DNA of 64,000 nt from Paracamarosporium sp. OC-R06-R3 (Eukaryota > Ascomycota > Dothideomycetes > Pleosporales > Didymosphaeriaceae), in contig JACVRA010000246.1 in assembly GCA_019828545.1 (NCBI GenBank), forward strand, positions 248,001 to 312,000, written 5' to 3'. The translations under genes and the position numbers were made by a program. Positions 11,195 to 21,882 of this stretch are shown here, piece by piece. The notes beneath the pieces were generated by a model. That model worked only from the letters and a program-made list of their open reading frames with translations, searched no databases and was not told the origin of the DNA. The stretch's first letter is position 1; each line of letters starts with the position of its first letter.

Positions 11195-12424
11195 ATGATG
11201 AAGTCCCTTCCAGCAGCACTTGCACTCATTGCGCCTGTTCAGGCCGGTCTCCGCTTTCCATGTTCGACGCTCACTGTTCAGCGTCTCGATCCTGTTGTGC
11301 AGCCAGGCTCAAATCCATCTGCCCACGTTCACCACATTGTTGGAGGCAACGCTTTCAATGCCACTATGACGGGTGATGTTGGCGAGAGGGCTACTTGCAC
11401 CACCTGCCAGATGGCCGAAGACTTTAGGTATACATATATATGCAACTGGGTAGACATAATCATGCTTATCCGAATAGCAATTATTGGACTGCGCAACTCT
11501 ACTTCAAGCATCCGACGAATGGCTCCTATAAGCGCGTTCCTGTCATTCCTGTTCAACCTCTACTGGGCGGATCGAACGGCGCTACAGGTGGTCTTACAGT
11601 CTACTACACGCAATTCGATTTGACCAGGGACAACCTCAATCAGCAGAAGGTCACTGCTTTCCAACCAGTAAAGTCACCCGCCATCCACCCACGTCTTTTT
11701 AGTCTCTAAGAACACCAGGGGTTTCGCATGACTGTCGGCATCCCGACTGAGGCTAACAAGCCCCACGTCGGACTCCGCTATCAGTGTCTCACTGGTACCG
11801 GCAGAGGCGCAGAGATGCCGGATTTTCCCACGAAGCCATGCACTGGCGGAATATTTACTTCGCACCACTTCCCCGCGTAAGTTCTCTCTTCTTCCACCAG
11901 CTAAAGGTGTATTGACAGATAAATAGATGCTGGGACGGCAAGAATCTCGATTCTCCTGACCACCAATCCCACATGTAGTGAGTTATCTCCCATGTCCTCC
12001 TATGTCCTGTCACTCTACAGGTAAAAAAAGGTATTCAGTGCGGGCTGACTAAAATAGCAATACAATTAAATACGACGGGTTCACTAATGCCCCAGCCTGC
12101 CCGTCTACACATCCAATACGTGTGCCGCAAGTGACCTATGAAACTACTTGGGACACTACTCAATTTAACTCTCTCTGGAAATCTGGTGACCCGAACCCGT
12201 TCGTTTGGAGTTTCGAAGGTACGAGCGGTTACGGAACACATGCCGACTACATGTTTGGTTGGAAGGGTGATGCGTTGCAGCGCGCAATGGATAAGAGCGA
12301 GTGCTTCTATGATGGATGCGGCAGCATCACAAAGCAGGCTATGAGTGAAGCGAATAAATGCACGGTGAAGGACCAGGTGGGGGAGAAGGTTGAAGGGTGG
12401 TTGGATAAGTTGCCTGGAATGTAA
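11195..12424 (+). CDS. Secreted DUF1996-domain protein
   Basis: 332 residues from five exons: 11195-11427, 11478-11667, 11719-11876, 11927-11977 and 12058-12424. Introns of 50, 51, 50 and 80 nt give a continuous frame. The signal peptide is about MMKSLPAALALIAPVQA. It is followed directly by the DUF1996 pattern: FPCSTLTVQRLDPVVQPG, SAHVHHIVGGNAFN, TCTTCQMAEDFSNYWTA, GFRMTVGIPTEANK, CWDGKNLDSPDHQSHM and CPSTHPIRVPQVTYETTWDT. The family is secreted and fungal, with conserved His and Cys, and its biochemical role is not firmly known to me. It spans essentially the whole mature protein, with no WSC or cellulose-binding tail. The upstream CreA- and GATA-like sites would fit nutrient control, but that is inference. 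Intron 4 also contains an internal CTCTACAG that could be an alternative acceptor. Confidence 0.9.
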
Positions 12425-12737
12425 GCGAGATTTGAGGGTGGGTGATGTCTGTAGTGGATGCTTGAGAGTCTAATCATTTACTTCGAGAACGACCTTGTTC
12501 GTTGAGCTGAATACCAATTTGACGTTTGCCCTAATCGCTAGCTCCGTACTTACAAGGCATTCCTGAGACCCTTGGAAACTGCGTACGATTGAACATGCTC
12601 GAACCATATTGACTATCCTCCTGAGAAAACCTGGGGTTCCGTCAGGACAACTTAGACAAGCCTCAGCACACCTTGGTCTCTCCGATATCCTATGCATGCT
12701 TCATTCATCCACTGTCTTACAGCCTACCTATTACATT
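12425..12737. other. Short convergent intergenic stretch, nothing seen
   Basis: 313 bases between two convergent genes, presumably both 3' UTRs; no supported feature. Confidence 0.5.
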
Positions 12738-13457
12738 TTAATCTGATAACTCCTTAGAATAATCTAAAAGCTCCACCTCTACACCTTTCGCGAATTCGGC
12801 TGGTAATTCCTCGTCTCCTAACTCCTTGTTTGGTCTGGCGACCGCGCCTCCAACTCCAACGCTCCAACCCTCCTCCTCCGCGAAGATCCAGTTAACCTCC
12901 CTCAACGGCCGTCTCTCGATCTCCTCGCCCTTCTCATTCTCGATGATTTGGTAGACCCACAAGCTCTTGCCAAGCTGATCCTTCTCCCTCCTGACTTCGA
13001 TAGTCGCACCTGGCCTGCTGTCGTTTCCCGCAAAGTCTTGGAGGGGCGTGATGCTCCAGTCGGCTGATGCATCACAGCCGACTGTGCTGAGATATGGCTT
13101 GCCATAATACCACTCGATGCCAGTTTTAAGCCACTTGTCTTTTCCAGAGCCCAGGGGCGCATCCTCACGAGTCAAAGAGAGGAGCAGGCCGGCTTGGTCG
13201 TATTGGCGGAGATCTTTGCCGGGAGGAAGGGTGAAGGTGAGACGAGCCCTTTGGAAGGACTTTAAGTCGTATTGAGGGAGTGGGGAAGGGTGTGTAGGCG
13301 CGTCGATGACATTGTGCGAAGGAGGCTTACGCCAGATGTCTCTTCCAGCAGGAGAAGACAAGTTGAAAGGCTCGACTTTGTCGATCTTGGTTGCGTAAGT
13401 TGGAGGCATTATTGCTACGAGAAGAGATAAAATAGTAGAAATGGAATGGAACAACAT
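12738..13457 (-). CDS. DUF1349-domain protein
   Basis: Single exon, up to 239 residues. The pattern DIWRKPPSHNVIDAPTH, FQRARLTFTLPPGKDLRQYD, QAGLLLSLTR, WLKTGIEWYYGKPYLSTVG and a C-terminal LREVNWIFAEEEGWSVGVGG matches the DUF1349 (regulation of enolase 1-like) concanavalin-like fold found in fungal and bacterial proteins. The start is ambiguous. The first ATG (13457) gives an N-terminus, MLFHSISTILSLLVAI, that looks like a signal peptide. The second in-frame Met (MPPTYATKIDKVEPFNL, at 13409) gives the usual cytosolic form. No catalytic residues are obvious. It is convergent with the DUF1996 gene. Confidence 0.85.
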   Translation of the reverse strand: MLFHSISTILSLLVAIMPPTYATKIDKVEPFNLSSPAGRDIWRKPPSHNVIDAPTHPSPLPQYDLKSFQRARLTFTLPPGKDLRQYDQAGLLLSLTREDAPLGSGKDKWLKTGIEWYYGKPYLSTVGCDASADWSITPLQDFAGNDSRPGATIEVRREKDQLGKSLWVYQIIENEKGEEIERRPLREVNWIFAEEEGWSVGVGGAVARPNKELGDEELPAEFAKGVEVELLDYSKELSD

Positions 13458-14056
13458 GACGAGCGTCCTTTTCTCGTATGTATATATAGCTTGCGAGTGG
13501 ATGGCACGTGCAAGCTACTGATCAGTTGATGGCAGGATGACTGGAAATCGGAGCTTCGTCGGGGCAACCAACCTTGTGAGGAATAGATTCAATGGACATG
13601 GTGAATTTATAGGCGTGAGTCACGGCGGAGAGGGGCAAGAGGGGCATGTATTGCCAGTTTGCCTTGCATGGGGTAACATAGTTGGAAATTGTAAGCTGTA
13701 AGTGGGAAAGCGGGGTGATGCTTGGCGAAAACGATGCTCTAAAAAAACCGGTATGTGGATATTTACTTTAGCGTATTGGAGATCAAGCATGATGCGATAG
13801 ATGCAGGTGTTGTCTTGGGTGGTATCTGCATGCATGTTGCAGCATGTGGTGGAGCGAATTACCATATACAGTAATATTGTCAGCCCATAGCTCACGCCTA
13901 GACGCCCGCTAGTATGGGATTGCGGCCGTATGCATTGCGCAAGTCGGCACGACAAAGGTGTACTACATTGCATGAACATGGTTGTATACAATGACGATGA
14001 CGATTGAATGAATTTAAATTTCATGGATATATACACATCGTACAGTTCTAGCACAT
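13458..14056. other. Intergenic, promoter of DUF1349 gene and 3' end of complex I gene
   Basis: About 600 bases. A 144-codon minus-strand frame here (13620-14054) has no domain features and overlaps the expected 3' UTR of the complex I gene, so it is not called. A CACGTG lies near 13505. Confidence 0.5.
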
Positions 14057-15096
14057 CTATTTCTTTTGTTCGCCCTCTTTCGGGGGCTCAGGCTTCGGTG
14101 TCGGCAGCTTGAACTAAATTCGCAGTTAGCATGCTTAGATACGTTGAGAGGGAACGACTATGACATCGAGAACATACATTTTCCGGTGTCTTGTTGTCAC
14201 CAGGACCAACGGGCTCCCAAGCAGTCGAGCCACCACGGAAGTTCCTGAATGCCTGGGTCATCTCAAGAGGCTCAACCACGATTCTCTTCTTCTCCTCGTC
14301 GTAGCGGATCTCAGTGTATCCAGTCATTGGGAAGTCTTTGCGTAACGGGTGGCCATCGAAACCATAGTCGGTCATGATACGTCTTAAGTCGGGATGTCCG
14401 ACGAAGAAGACACCGAACAGATCGTAGACCTCGCGTTCGTACCAATTGGCTCCGTCGTAGAGATCGCAAAGACTTGGCACAGGCGTGGCCTCATCCGCGT
14501 ACGTCTTGACTCTCAGGCGTGAATTGTGCCGGATGCTTAGCATGTTGTAGACCACCTCAAATCGCTGATCCTTGGTAGGATAATCGACGGCTGTAATGTC
14601 TGAGATTTGAGTGTACTCGGCAGCTGTGTGGTATTTGAGGAAAGTGAAGACAGGGATGACGCCGGCGGGGGGGATGTAGATGGTCAGTTCATCCTTCCAG
14701 ACCGAGAACCTGCAACGCATCAGTCTTCGATCGGTAGCAAGGCAGTCGAATTGCATACTGCTGAATGTATTTGGGCAGACAAGACATGAGGTACTGGCCG
14801 TATTTGTGGAGTGCCTCGCCTTTCTCTTTGTATTTGTCGGTTGGGTTCACAACGGCAGCTTTGAGCTTGGAAGACGATGACTCGCGAGGAGCGTACTGGA
14901 GCACATGTTAGTAACTACACTATACTTGGAAATGCTAATGGTTACATACGCGCAGGTTAGGGGTCTCTGAGCTGTCGCCGGCGACCTCCTTCGCGCGCAG
15001 CGCCGTGGCGGCAAAGGTGCGCACAGCGGATCGTGAGCAGCTCGCAGAGCGCACAGCTTGGCCCAATGGCCGTCCGACGGCCTGGCGCAGGGCCAT
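14057..15096 (-). CDS. NADH:ubiquinone oxidoreductase 30-kDa subunit (NDUFS3/NuoC type), mitochondrial
   Basis: Core peripheral-arm subunit of respiratory complex I, between the matrix arm and the quinone module. Four exons in transcription order: 15096-14950, 14895-14759, 14709-14178 and 14113-14057. Introns are 54, 49 and 64 nt. The product is 290 residues, normal for the fungal subunit. An Arg/Ala-rich N-terminus ([20 protein letters not shown]) fits a mitochondrial presequence. The family signature is complete: [20 protein letters not shown], then [20 protein letters not shown]. Joining the last intron gives the usual short basic tail [18 protein letters not shown]. It is divergent from NOT4 across a 359-bp promoter with a CACGTG site at 15220-15225. 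Confidence 0.95.
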
Positions 15097-15455
15097 TGTA
15101 TAGGATGTTCGGATGGTGAGGCTGCGGTGCGCTGTTCGGCGGCGGGTAGGAATGTCGTCGTCGACGTTCGTAGCTTCCTGCAAGCGGGTCGCCGCTGCTG
15201 TTTCTGGAGCTAGGGCAAGCACGTGACGCCTGCCGAGCGCGCCTTCCAGATCTGCTTTGCAGCCCGCGCTCACGCCCCCATCACCATCACCTGCATCTTT
15301 TCCTTACTTCCTCATATTCACGGCGGGCGTTCGTCCTTTAGTCGCGGCTTCCTGGTTCTGCATCTCGGATCCCTATTACCCGCAGTCACTTTTCTCTCTC
15401 GCTTCTTGCTCGACGCCACCGTCACGGCTCGCCAGCGCGCAGCAAACCTCACATC
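15097..15455. promoter_or_regulatory. Divergent promoter, complex I subunit / NOT4
   Basis: 359 bases between two starts. It contains CACGTGAC at 15220 and, nearer NOT4, long C/T-rich runs typical of fungal promoters and leaders. Confidence 0.5.
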
Positions 15456-18136
15456 ATGTCCCGCATACAACAAGACCAGTTTGTCGACGATGACGAGGAG
15501 GAGTGCTGCCCTCTCTGCGTCGAGGAGTTCGACCTGTCCGACAGAAACTTCCGACCCTGCCCTTGCGGATACCAGGTGCGCGCCCCTCGAAAACTCGGAC
15601 AGCTCGTTCAAGTCAGCTAACCCATAGTGCTAGATATGCCAGTTCTGCTACAACAACATCAAGACCAATATGAATGGTCTGTGTCCTGCATGCCGTCGCG
15701 CCTACGATGACTCGACTATCGAGTTCAAGACCATCACCCCAGAAGAGTGCGTGTCCTCGCCGCTCGGAACCGTACATGCTCGTTGCTAACTAGTCTAGGA
15801 TGGCCAAGCACAAGCAACAGATAGCACAAAAGGCAAAGAAGAACGCGCAGCAGCGGCAGAAAGAGGCCCAAAAAGCGGAAGCCGATTCTCTTAGTCGCAA
15901 ACATCTCGCAGGGCTGAGGGTCGTCCAGAAGAACCTCGTTTATGTAACCGGCCTCACTCCGACGATTCGCGAAGACCGTTTACTAGATACCTTACGTGGT
16001 CCCGATTACTTTGGACAATACGGCAAGATTATCAAGATTGTCGTCAGCAAAGCAAGGGAGAATGCGCAACATCAACAATCTGTTGGTGTCTACGTGACTT
16101 TCGCACGTAAGGAAGACGCAGCCGCTTGCATAGCAGCGGTTGACAACACACAGAACGGTGATCGCACGCTAAGGTAAGTTGTTCGCTCAGTTTTCTGTCT
16201 GTAGCATACTCACAGGCACACTAGAGCTCAATATGGGACTACCAAGTACTGCTCGGCGTATCTCCGTGGAGAGCAATGCAACAACCGCAATTGCATGTTT
16301 CTGCATGAACCCGGCGAGGATAATGACAGCTTCACCCGGCAGGATCTGTCCATGATGAACTCTATACAGACGCAACAGCCCGCGCAGTCGTCCACCAGTC
16401 GTTCAGCCCCTCCAGCCCACCATGGGCCACCCGTAGCTGCCGCATCAGCCCCGATGAACCGCCAAGACAGCAACGATGTTGGAGCCTCAGAGGACGCCCC
16501 AGGGCTACCCGCAACAGCAAACTGGGGAAGCAAAGCTGCTCAAGAGCGTCGAGCTAGTCGTTCGACGAACGCCTCAAATCCAAGCCCAATGACGACCAAT
16601 GCTGTACCTGCGCCCGTAGTAGTCAAGCTAGTCAAGGCAGAGGAGCCACAGAAGAAGAAGAGCAAAGAGAAGGAAAAGTCTGCGCAAAGCACCAAATCTA
16701 CGACGCCGCAACCGCAACCACAACCACAATCGCAACCACAATCGCAACCACAATCGCAACCACAACCACAACAACAGTCGCAGCCACAACCTCAGACGCA
16801 ACCTGCTCCCCGTCCCCAAAAACCCCGCATTCCCGGCCTCGATGGTCTTCTTAAAGCTGTAACATCGGCTGACTTCAAATTCGTATTTTCCAGCGCCGTT
16901 CTCTCAGACGAGGAATTCAAGGCCATCACTGAATTTCCTCAACTTCTTGATCCCAATGGTGGTGCAAAAAGGCGTGCAATGCGAGAAAAGGAGAAGGAAC
17001 TAGCAGCCCAACGCGAAGCTGAAGTCCAAGCACAGACTGCTGCATCACAGCAATCCCAACAGCAGCAGCAGGCCCCCACTGAGAGTGAGGAGCATGAGAC
17101 AACCGCTGGAGGCAGCTTGCAACTTGGCGGCGAACCAGAAGAGACGCATCAACCTGGCGCAAACCATCAAAATCAACACGCTATCGCGCCGCCGGGCCAG
17201 CAGACTCTAGGCGGCAACCTTTTTGGGCAAAACAACTCTCTGGCTGAGGATTTCAGCAACCTGGGCCTGAACACCACTCGCCAACTGACGCAACAGCAAC
17301 AGCAGCAACTACTGCTGTCCAACTTTAAGTCAGGTCCTCAGTCTGCTGGTCTTCTGTCCCAGTTCCAGAACAGCCAATCACAGCAGTCACACGCACCCAC
17401 TGGAAATGCTCCCGGCCATGCGAGGCATGCGTCCCGCTTTAGTTTCGCCAATGACAGCTCATCCGCGTCAGCTTCTGTGCAGCCGGTTGCAAACCAGAAG
17501 TTGATGAGCCAACAGTCTTCAATGATGCCCAAGAACACCGGTCACTTCAATCAAATATCCCAGCATCAGCCATTGAGTGGACAATATTATGCCAGCGGTG
17601 TCCAGGGTCCTCCACCAGGGCTGAAGGCGACACCAACACCACCAGTTAGCGGAGGTGGCATGTTCGGTCAGGGCCATGGGTTTGCCACTGGTAGCCTTGG
17701 TTACGGTGCGAATGCTACCGGCAGAAACAACAATGATGCGCTCTATCAGGACTTGCTCCGAGGCAGGAACTTGGACAGTGGTGCGAGAGTAGGTGATGCT
17801 GGTAAGCGTGAGTCAATGTTTCCTTCCTTTCTTAATCAACATCCCACGACCTCTACGCCGGCCCCTGCTCCTGGCCTTCTAAGCTTCCCTTATGGGCCTT
17901 CGCCTGGCGCCTACCAGGAAACTGGTTCGCAGAAATCTAAGAAAAAGGGAAAGAAGCACAGACATGCTAACACTTCCTCCTCTGGAGGTGGTGTAGTAGA
18001 TGTTCAAGACCCGAGTATCTTACAGGCGAGGCTGCATCAAGGAGGCGGAATGGTCGGGCAGGGTCTTTATGGCCAAGGTCAAGGTGGGTTTTCCCTCAAT
18101 ACTTACAACAACTACGGCGGTGCCGGACGATGGTAG
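15456..18136 (+). CDS. NOT4: CCR4-NOT complex E3 ubiquitin ligase NOT4 (N-terminal part or short form)
   Basis: RNA-associated ubiquitin ligase subunit of CCR4-NOT, acting in mRNA decay and co-translational quality control. Exons: 15456-15575, 15634-15746, 15799-16173 and 16225-18136. Introns are 58, 52 and 51 nt; the product is 839 residues. It has the C4C4 RING (CCPLCVEEFDLSDRNFRPCP, then CGYQICQFCYNNI and CPACRRAYDD) and an RRM with VVQKNLVYVTGLTPTIRED and GQYGKIIKIVV. A CCCH finger follows (YCSAYLRGEQCNNRNCMFLH). The remainder is disordered, with a (PQ/SQ)n tract near 16713-16800 and Gln runs. It ends in GGAGRW just before a TAG. The next open frame (18735-21313) has no early ATG and reads like the C-terminal half of long fungal NOT4, so this stop may lie in an intron or define a short isoform. 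Confidence 0.93.
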
Positions 18137-18734
18137 TTCTTTCGCTTCTTTCACATACTTTTCGACTGTGTGGTCGCGTACAATGTTTTTCTTGTCTTTT
18201 CTTTTCGGTTGTTTCCTTCACTCGATGGACATGTGGCGTTACAGGGGCTTCGAGCGAATGCATCGGCACTCAGGCTTACAACTTGGGCCTTTGAGTTGCT
18301 CGGCGTTATGACTGGGACGGTCACTGTCATATTATTGGCTTTGGCTCAAACATGGCTTCACGGAACTACAATACCTTGATATTCTCTTCTCGAGTCGTTT
18401 TCGTCTGGGCGATTCATGCTGCTTGCACCCAGGGTTTTGCTTTACCGTCTCTCGTCGTCTTCGTCATGGCCATCGGATGTACGTAAATCCCCTCCTGCAG
18501 CTGCCAAATTGGCATGCTTACTCTTAATTAGAGATGGCTTCTTTCAATTCTTTATGCTTGGCCCTAGTGACGAAGATGTTCGAGAGAACCTGATATAGCC
18601 CCTGATGTATCCGTCTTTCCGACTGGTAGCTCCACTGTTGTCCGGCAACGTACCGTAGTTGATTGTTCCCAACACTTTGGCACCGCTGTTGTTAATTGCA
18701 GTACTGGAATGCCCTGCTAACGGTACGTGAACAG
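18137..18734 (+). other. Interval between NOT4 stop and the downstream frame
   Basis: 598 bases. C/T-rich stretches just after the stop look like a 3' UTR. A short open frame (APDVSVFPTGSSTVVRQRT, around 18600-18660) and a CTAAC branch-like site plus ACAG immediately before 18735 suggest spliced exons leading into the next frame. The structure cannot be settled by reading. Confidence 0.4.
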
Positions 18735-21313
18735 ACGACGAGATCTTAAGTCCGGAAGAGGAGGCATCGGTCAACGTGGATGCTTTAGTTAGCGATGCTG
18801 TAGACGAACACCAAGGAAGGAGCACGCCGCTGCTTAGCCACATCCTGAATCAACCCCGACGCGCAACACCTACTATTCCGCCTGGATTCACGGCTCCAAT
18901 GATGTCCAGGAACATGTCAACTGACCAGTCAAGCCGCCTAGCTTCGCACAATACTGCCATAGTGGCTCCTGCTGTTCCAATGATTCCGGTCACTCCTGGT
19001 CGAGTCGCAACGCCAACAAGCAAGAAAACCAGGCAAAGTTCAGAAGCAATTACAACTGATACTACCAAACCGTCAGCTGAGGCTACACCATTACCGACAC
19101 TAGCGCCGGCAACGCCTATCAAAGCCAATCGCAAGACAAGCCCTGCCAAACCTAAAGCTCAAGTTGTAGACACGCCAAAGAAAGTTACCGAAGAAACATC
19201 TGGTGCAGCACAGAAGGAGACTAACCAGACGTTGGCATCACCAGTTAAAGCGACCTCCAAGAGTAAACCGACCAGTAAGAAGGCCCAGCCTGTGGTCGAG
19301 TCGACGCCCCAGAAGGATGCCAAGGGTGCTACTTCTGCAACCATGCCCTCATCGAAACGCCAGCCTCCTGGAAAGCTTGACATATCCGCTGCTATAAAAG
19401 TACACGAGAACGAGGCGCCGGCGGCAGCAGCCTCATCCAAGCAGGATGTCCAAGCGAAGCCAATTCGTACAATTTCGACTACGGCACCTGCATCTGTTCC
19501 TGCAAGTCCAGCCGCGACGTCTACTGGTTCGCCTATCAAAAAACCTATCGGAGCCAAAACCCTTCGTGTTGTAGCCACCCCCAAGACCGAGAGCCCACCT
19601 CAGCTGCCTCCACTACCAACGCTGCCTCAAGTTCCGACTGTGGAGAAACTGCGCTCTAGGCAAGCCAGCATTGCTTCTATAAATCAACCGGGCACCCCGG
19701 CGAGCGATTTGATTTCTGATACTGCTTCTTTTACGTCTACGTCAATCTCACGTGCAAATTCTCCCCCTCCAATAGGTGGCAAAGTCGGGAGCGCCCCAGT
19801 CAGGAAGAAGACCAAGTCGCAGGCAAAGAAAGATCGCCAAGAGCGCGCTCGGCAGGCAGAAGAGGAGCGTGCAATGGAAGAGCATACCCCTGAGCCGGAA
19901 GTGGTCCAAGCACCTATTGTTGGACGCAAAAAGAAGACCAAGAAACCTACAAGCAATTCCAAACCACATACAGCACCTACAAAAAGTCAATCTGGTCCTT
20001 CTAAAGCTTTATCGAAAGAGGACGAGGAGTTGGAAGAGCTATATCAAGCCAGCATCGCAGCAAAGAAAGCTGCTGCTGCTGCCGCTGCTGCCGCCGCCGC
20101 CGCCGCTCCAAAGCCTTCTGCTCCGTCACCCCGCGCAGAGCCTCTAGCTGAACAGAGTATAGAGAAAGAGAAGCTTGAACTCACTGCTCAGGCCATTCTT
20201 ACCGATCTTCAGAAGACTGGCGAGTTGGTCGCTTCCGCTCTAGAGTTCTTCAAACCGCTCTCATCCTCCCTCGCTCATGCGTCAAAAGGAGCACAGATGA
20301 GCGGTGGACCTGTCGGTCCGCCTGACCTTAAGATCCATTTCACTGAGGCTGACCTTGAGGCACTCACCAAAAAGCTTCCAGTCCATCTCAGTGGACATGA
20401 TGGAAATTCAGATTCCCGGACCCTAATCACACCCCAAGGCAAATTCTTCTGGGGCTTAACCCAAGAGTTAGAAGAGAAGGCTTTGGAATTGGAAAAGCAT
20501 ATCGAGGATCTTAGAGGCGCTGCTCGCTTCCATCCAAAAAAGAATGCCACGCAGAACACTGGCTTCCAAAGCCAGTCGAACCTCCCAGCTCTCGCCACAG
20601 CGCTGAAGGAGGCAGGCGCGAAATTAAGCAAGGGCTCCGATCAAGACGTGTCTCGTTTTGATGCCCCCTCCGGCTACCAAGGCGGCCCGACCCAGCGCTT
20701 GCCACTTCCTCCCGTTCAAGCAAACGATGATCTGCTCCCTCCTAACCAAGCTCAGCAGCCCCAAACGCCCGCCGACGCAGGTGTCTACCTAAACCAATTC
20801 GTCCTTCCTAACACTGATAACCCGCCACCCAACGCTCCGCGCCCCGAGATGGCAGCAGTTGGTGGCCTCCCTGGAGCTGGCACGGCGAACATCTCTGTCA
20901 ACGCGAACAAACTTGCTAAAGCGGCTAAAGCTGTCGCCGAGGGTGGAGCAGTCGGCCCCGAACTCGAGGGAATCGGCGCCATAACTGCTGATCTACTTGG
21001 TGGCGTGTTTGTGCAAAATCTGGAGGCGCTTGTAGGTGCAGATCTAGGTTTCTCTTCTTTCTCTGCCAGCAATGATATTGGTATAGTTGGGAGCGAACTG
21101 GATGTGCAGGGTTTGGTCAGCGCGTTTGAGGCTGGGGTTGGCGCGGGCGCAGGTGCATTCGGAGCTGGAAGAAGGAGGAGCGGCAGGAGTGTATTGAGTG
21201 TAGAAGAGGCAGAACAGGCGATGTTAGCAGCAAAGAAGGATCATGAGGCGCTGGAGAAGAAGTTAAGCGCACTTATCAAGAGGAACAGGAAGTTGATGAA
21301 TGCGAAGGCATGA
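18735..21313 (+). CDS. Probable C-terminal half of NOT4 (or separate disordered protein)
   Basis: The open frame starts right after an intron-like acceptor (GAACAG, 18729-18734) with DDEILSPEEEASVNVDALVS. The first in-frame ATG is only at 18899, after the patterned segment RRATPTIPPGFTAP, so this is more likely an exon than a gene start. The middle is Pro/Ala/Lys-rich with a basic VGRKKKTKKP element, an acidic EDEELEELYQ and a poly-Ala run coded by mixed GCN codons (about 20068-20106). The final 400 residues look folded: KLELTAQAILTDLQKTGELV, PDLKIHFTEADLEALTKKL, FFWGLTQELEEKALELEKHI and a terminal coiled coil (AEQAMLAAKKDHEALEKKLS). From memory, long Pezizomycotina NOT4 proteins end in a comparable helical region. 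If separate, its start exon is unidentified. Confidence 0.6.
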
Positions 21314-21882
21314 GAGACTGGCGCAGGATGCGACAGAGCCAAGAAAACGGTCTGGATTGAAAAGAGCAGTAGACGAGGCTACTGGCACGGATGCATGATA
21401 TGGAAAATAGGCTCTACACGTATTGTTAGCGTCGTGGCGGTATCGCACGAGCAGCGTGCAATCATTCCAGGAGTGTCGAGCAATACGGGTACACTCTTTG
21501 CTTCCATGTGGAAGTAACGCGCAACTCTAGAGAACCCAAATACATTAATCTTCGAACTGTTCTGTCAATACTTGTAGTATAGTGATGCCACGTGATCTAT
21601 CGCACAGACCCTCAATTCGGAAGACATGCACCACTTCCCGAGCCGGTGTCCATCGATGTCCATTTCCATTAGACAACGCATCATCTACCAGTGATAGGTA
21701 GACAATGAGCAGTTGACTCACAAAACGCGTATTAATAGGGTAAATTGCGCAACTGTTTGTGTGTACTAACGTAATCGTGGCCGGTGTGGTCCGGGATAAT
21801 TCAACCTTACGCTCCGCATTTCTGTTTAAATCCACAGCCCACTTCTGGATAGCCCGTCAGCCAGAGATCACCCACCACCAAC
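21314..21882. promoter_or_regulatory. Intergenic, promoter of NYN/CCCH gene
   Basis: 569 bases, no gene seen. CACGTG at 21589-21594. Confidence 0.4.

Noticed and set aside
11122..11376. 84-codon frame overlapping the DUF1996 start
   Set aside because: Different frame from the well-supported DUF1996 exon 1; Cys/Ser-rich by frame effect.
13620..14054. 144-codon minus-strand frame after the complex I gene
   Set aside because: Falls in the expected 3' UTR, has no family features and an odd composition.
16713..16800. CAACCACAATCG-type tandem repeat as an element
   Set aside because: It encodes the PQ/SQ tract of NOT4 in frame; ordinary low-complexity coding sequence.
20068..20106. GCN run as a microsatellite
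   Set aside because: It is an in-frame poly-Ala tract using mixed codons within the NOT4-like frame, not an independent repeat.
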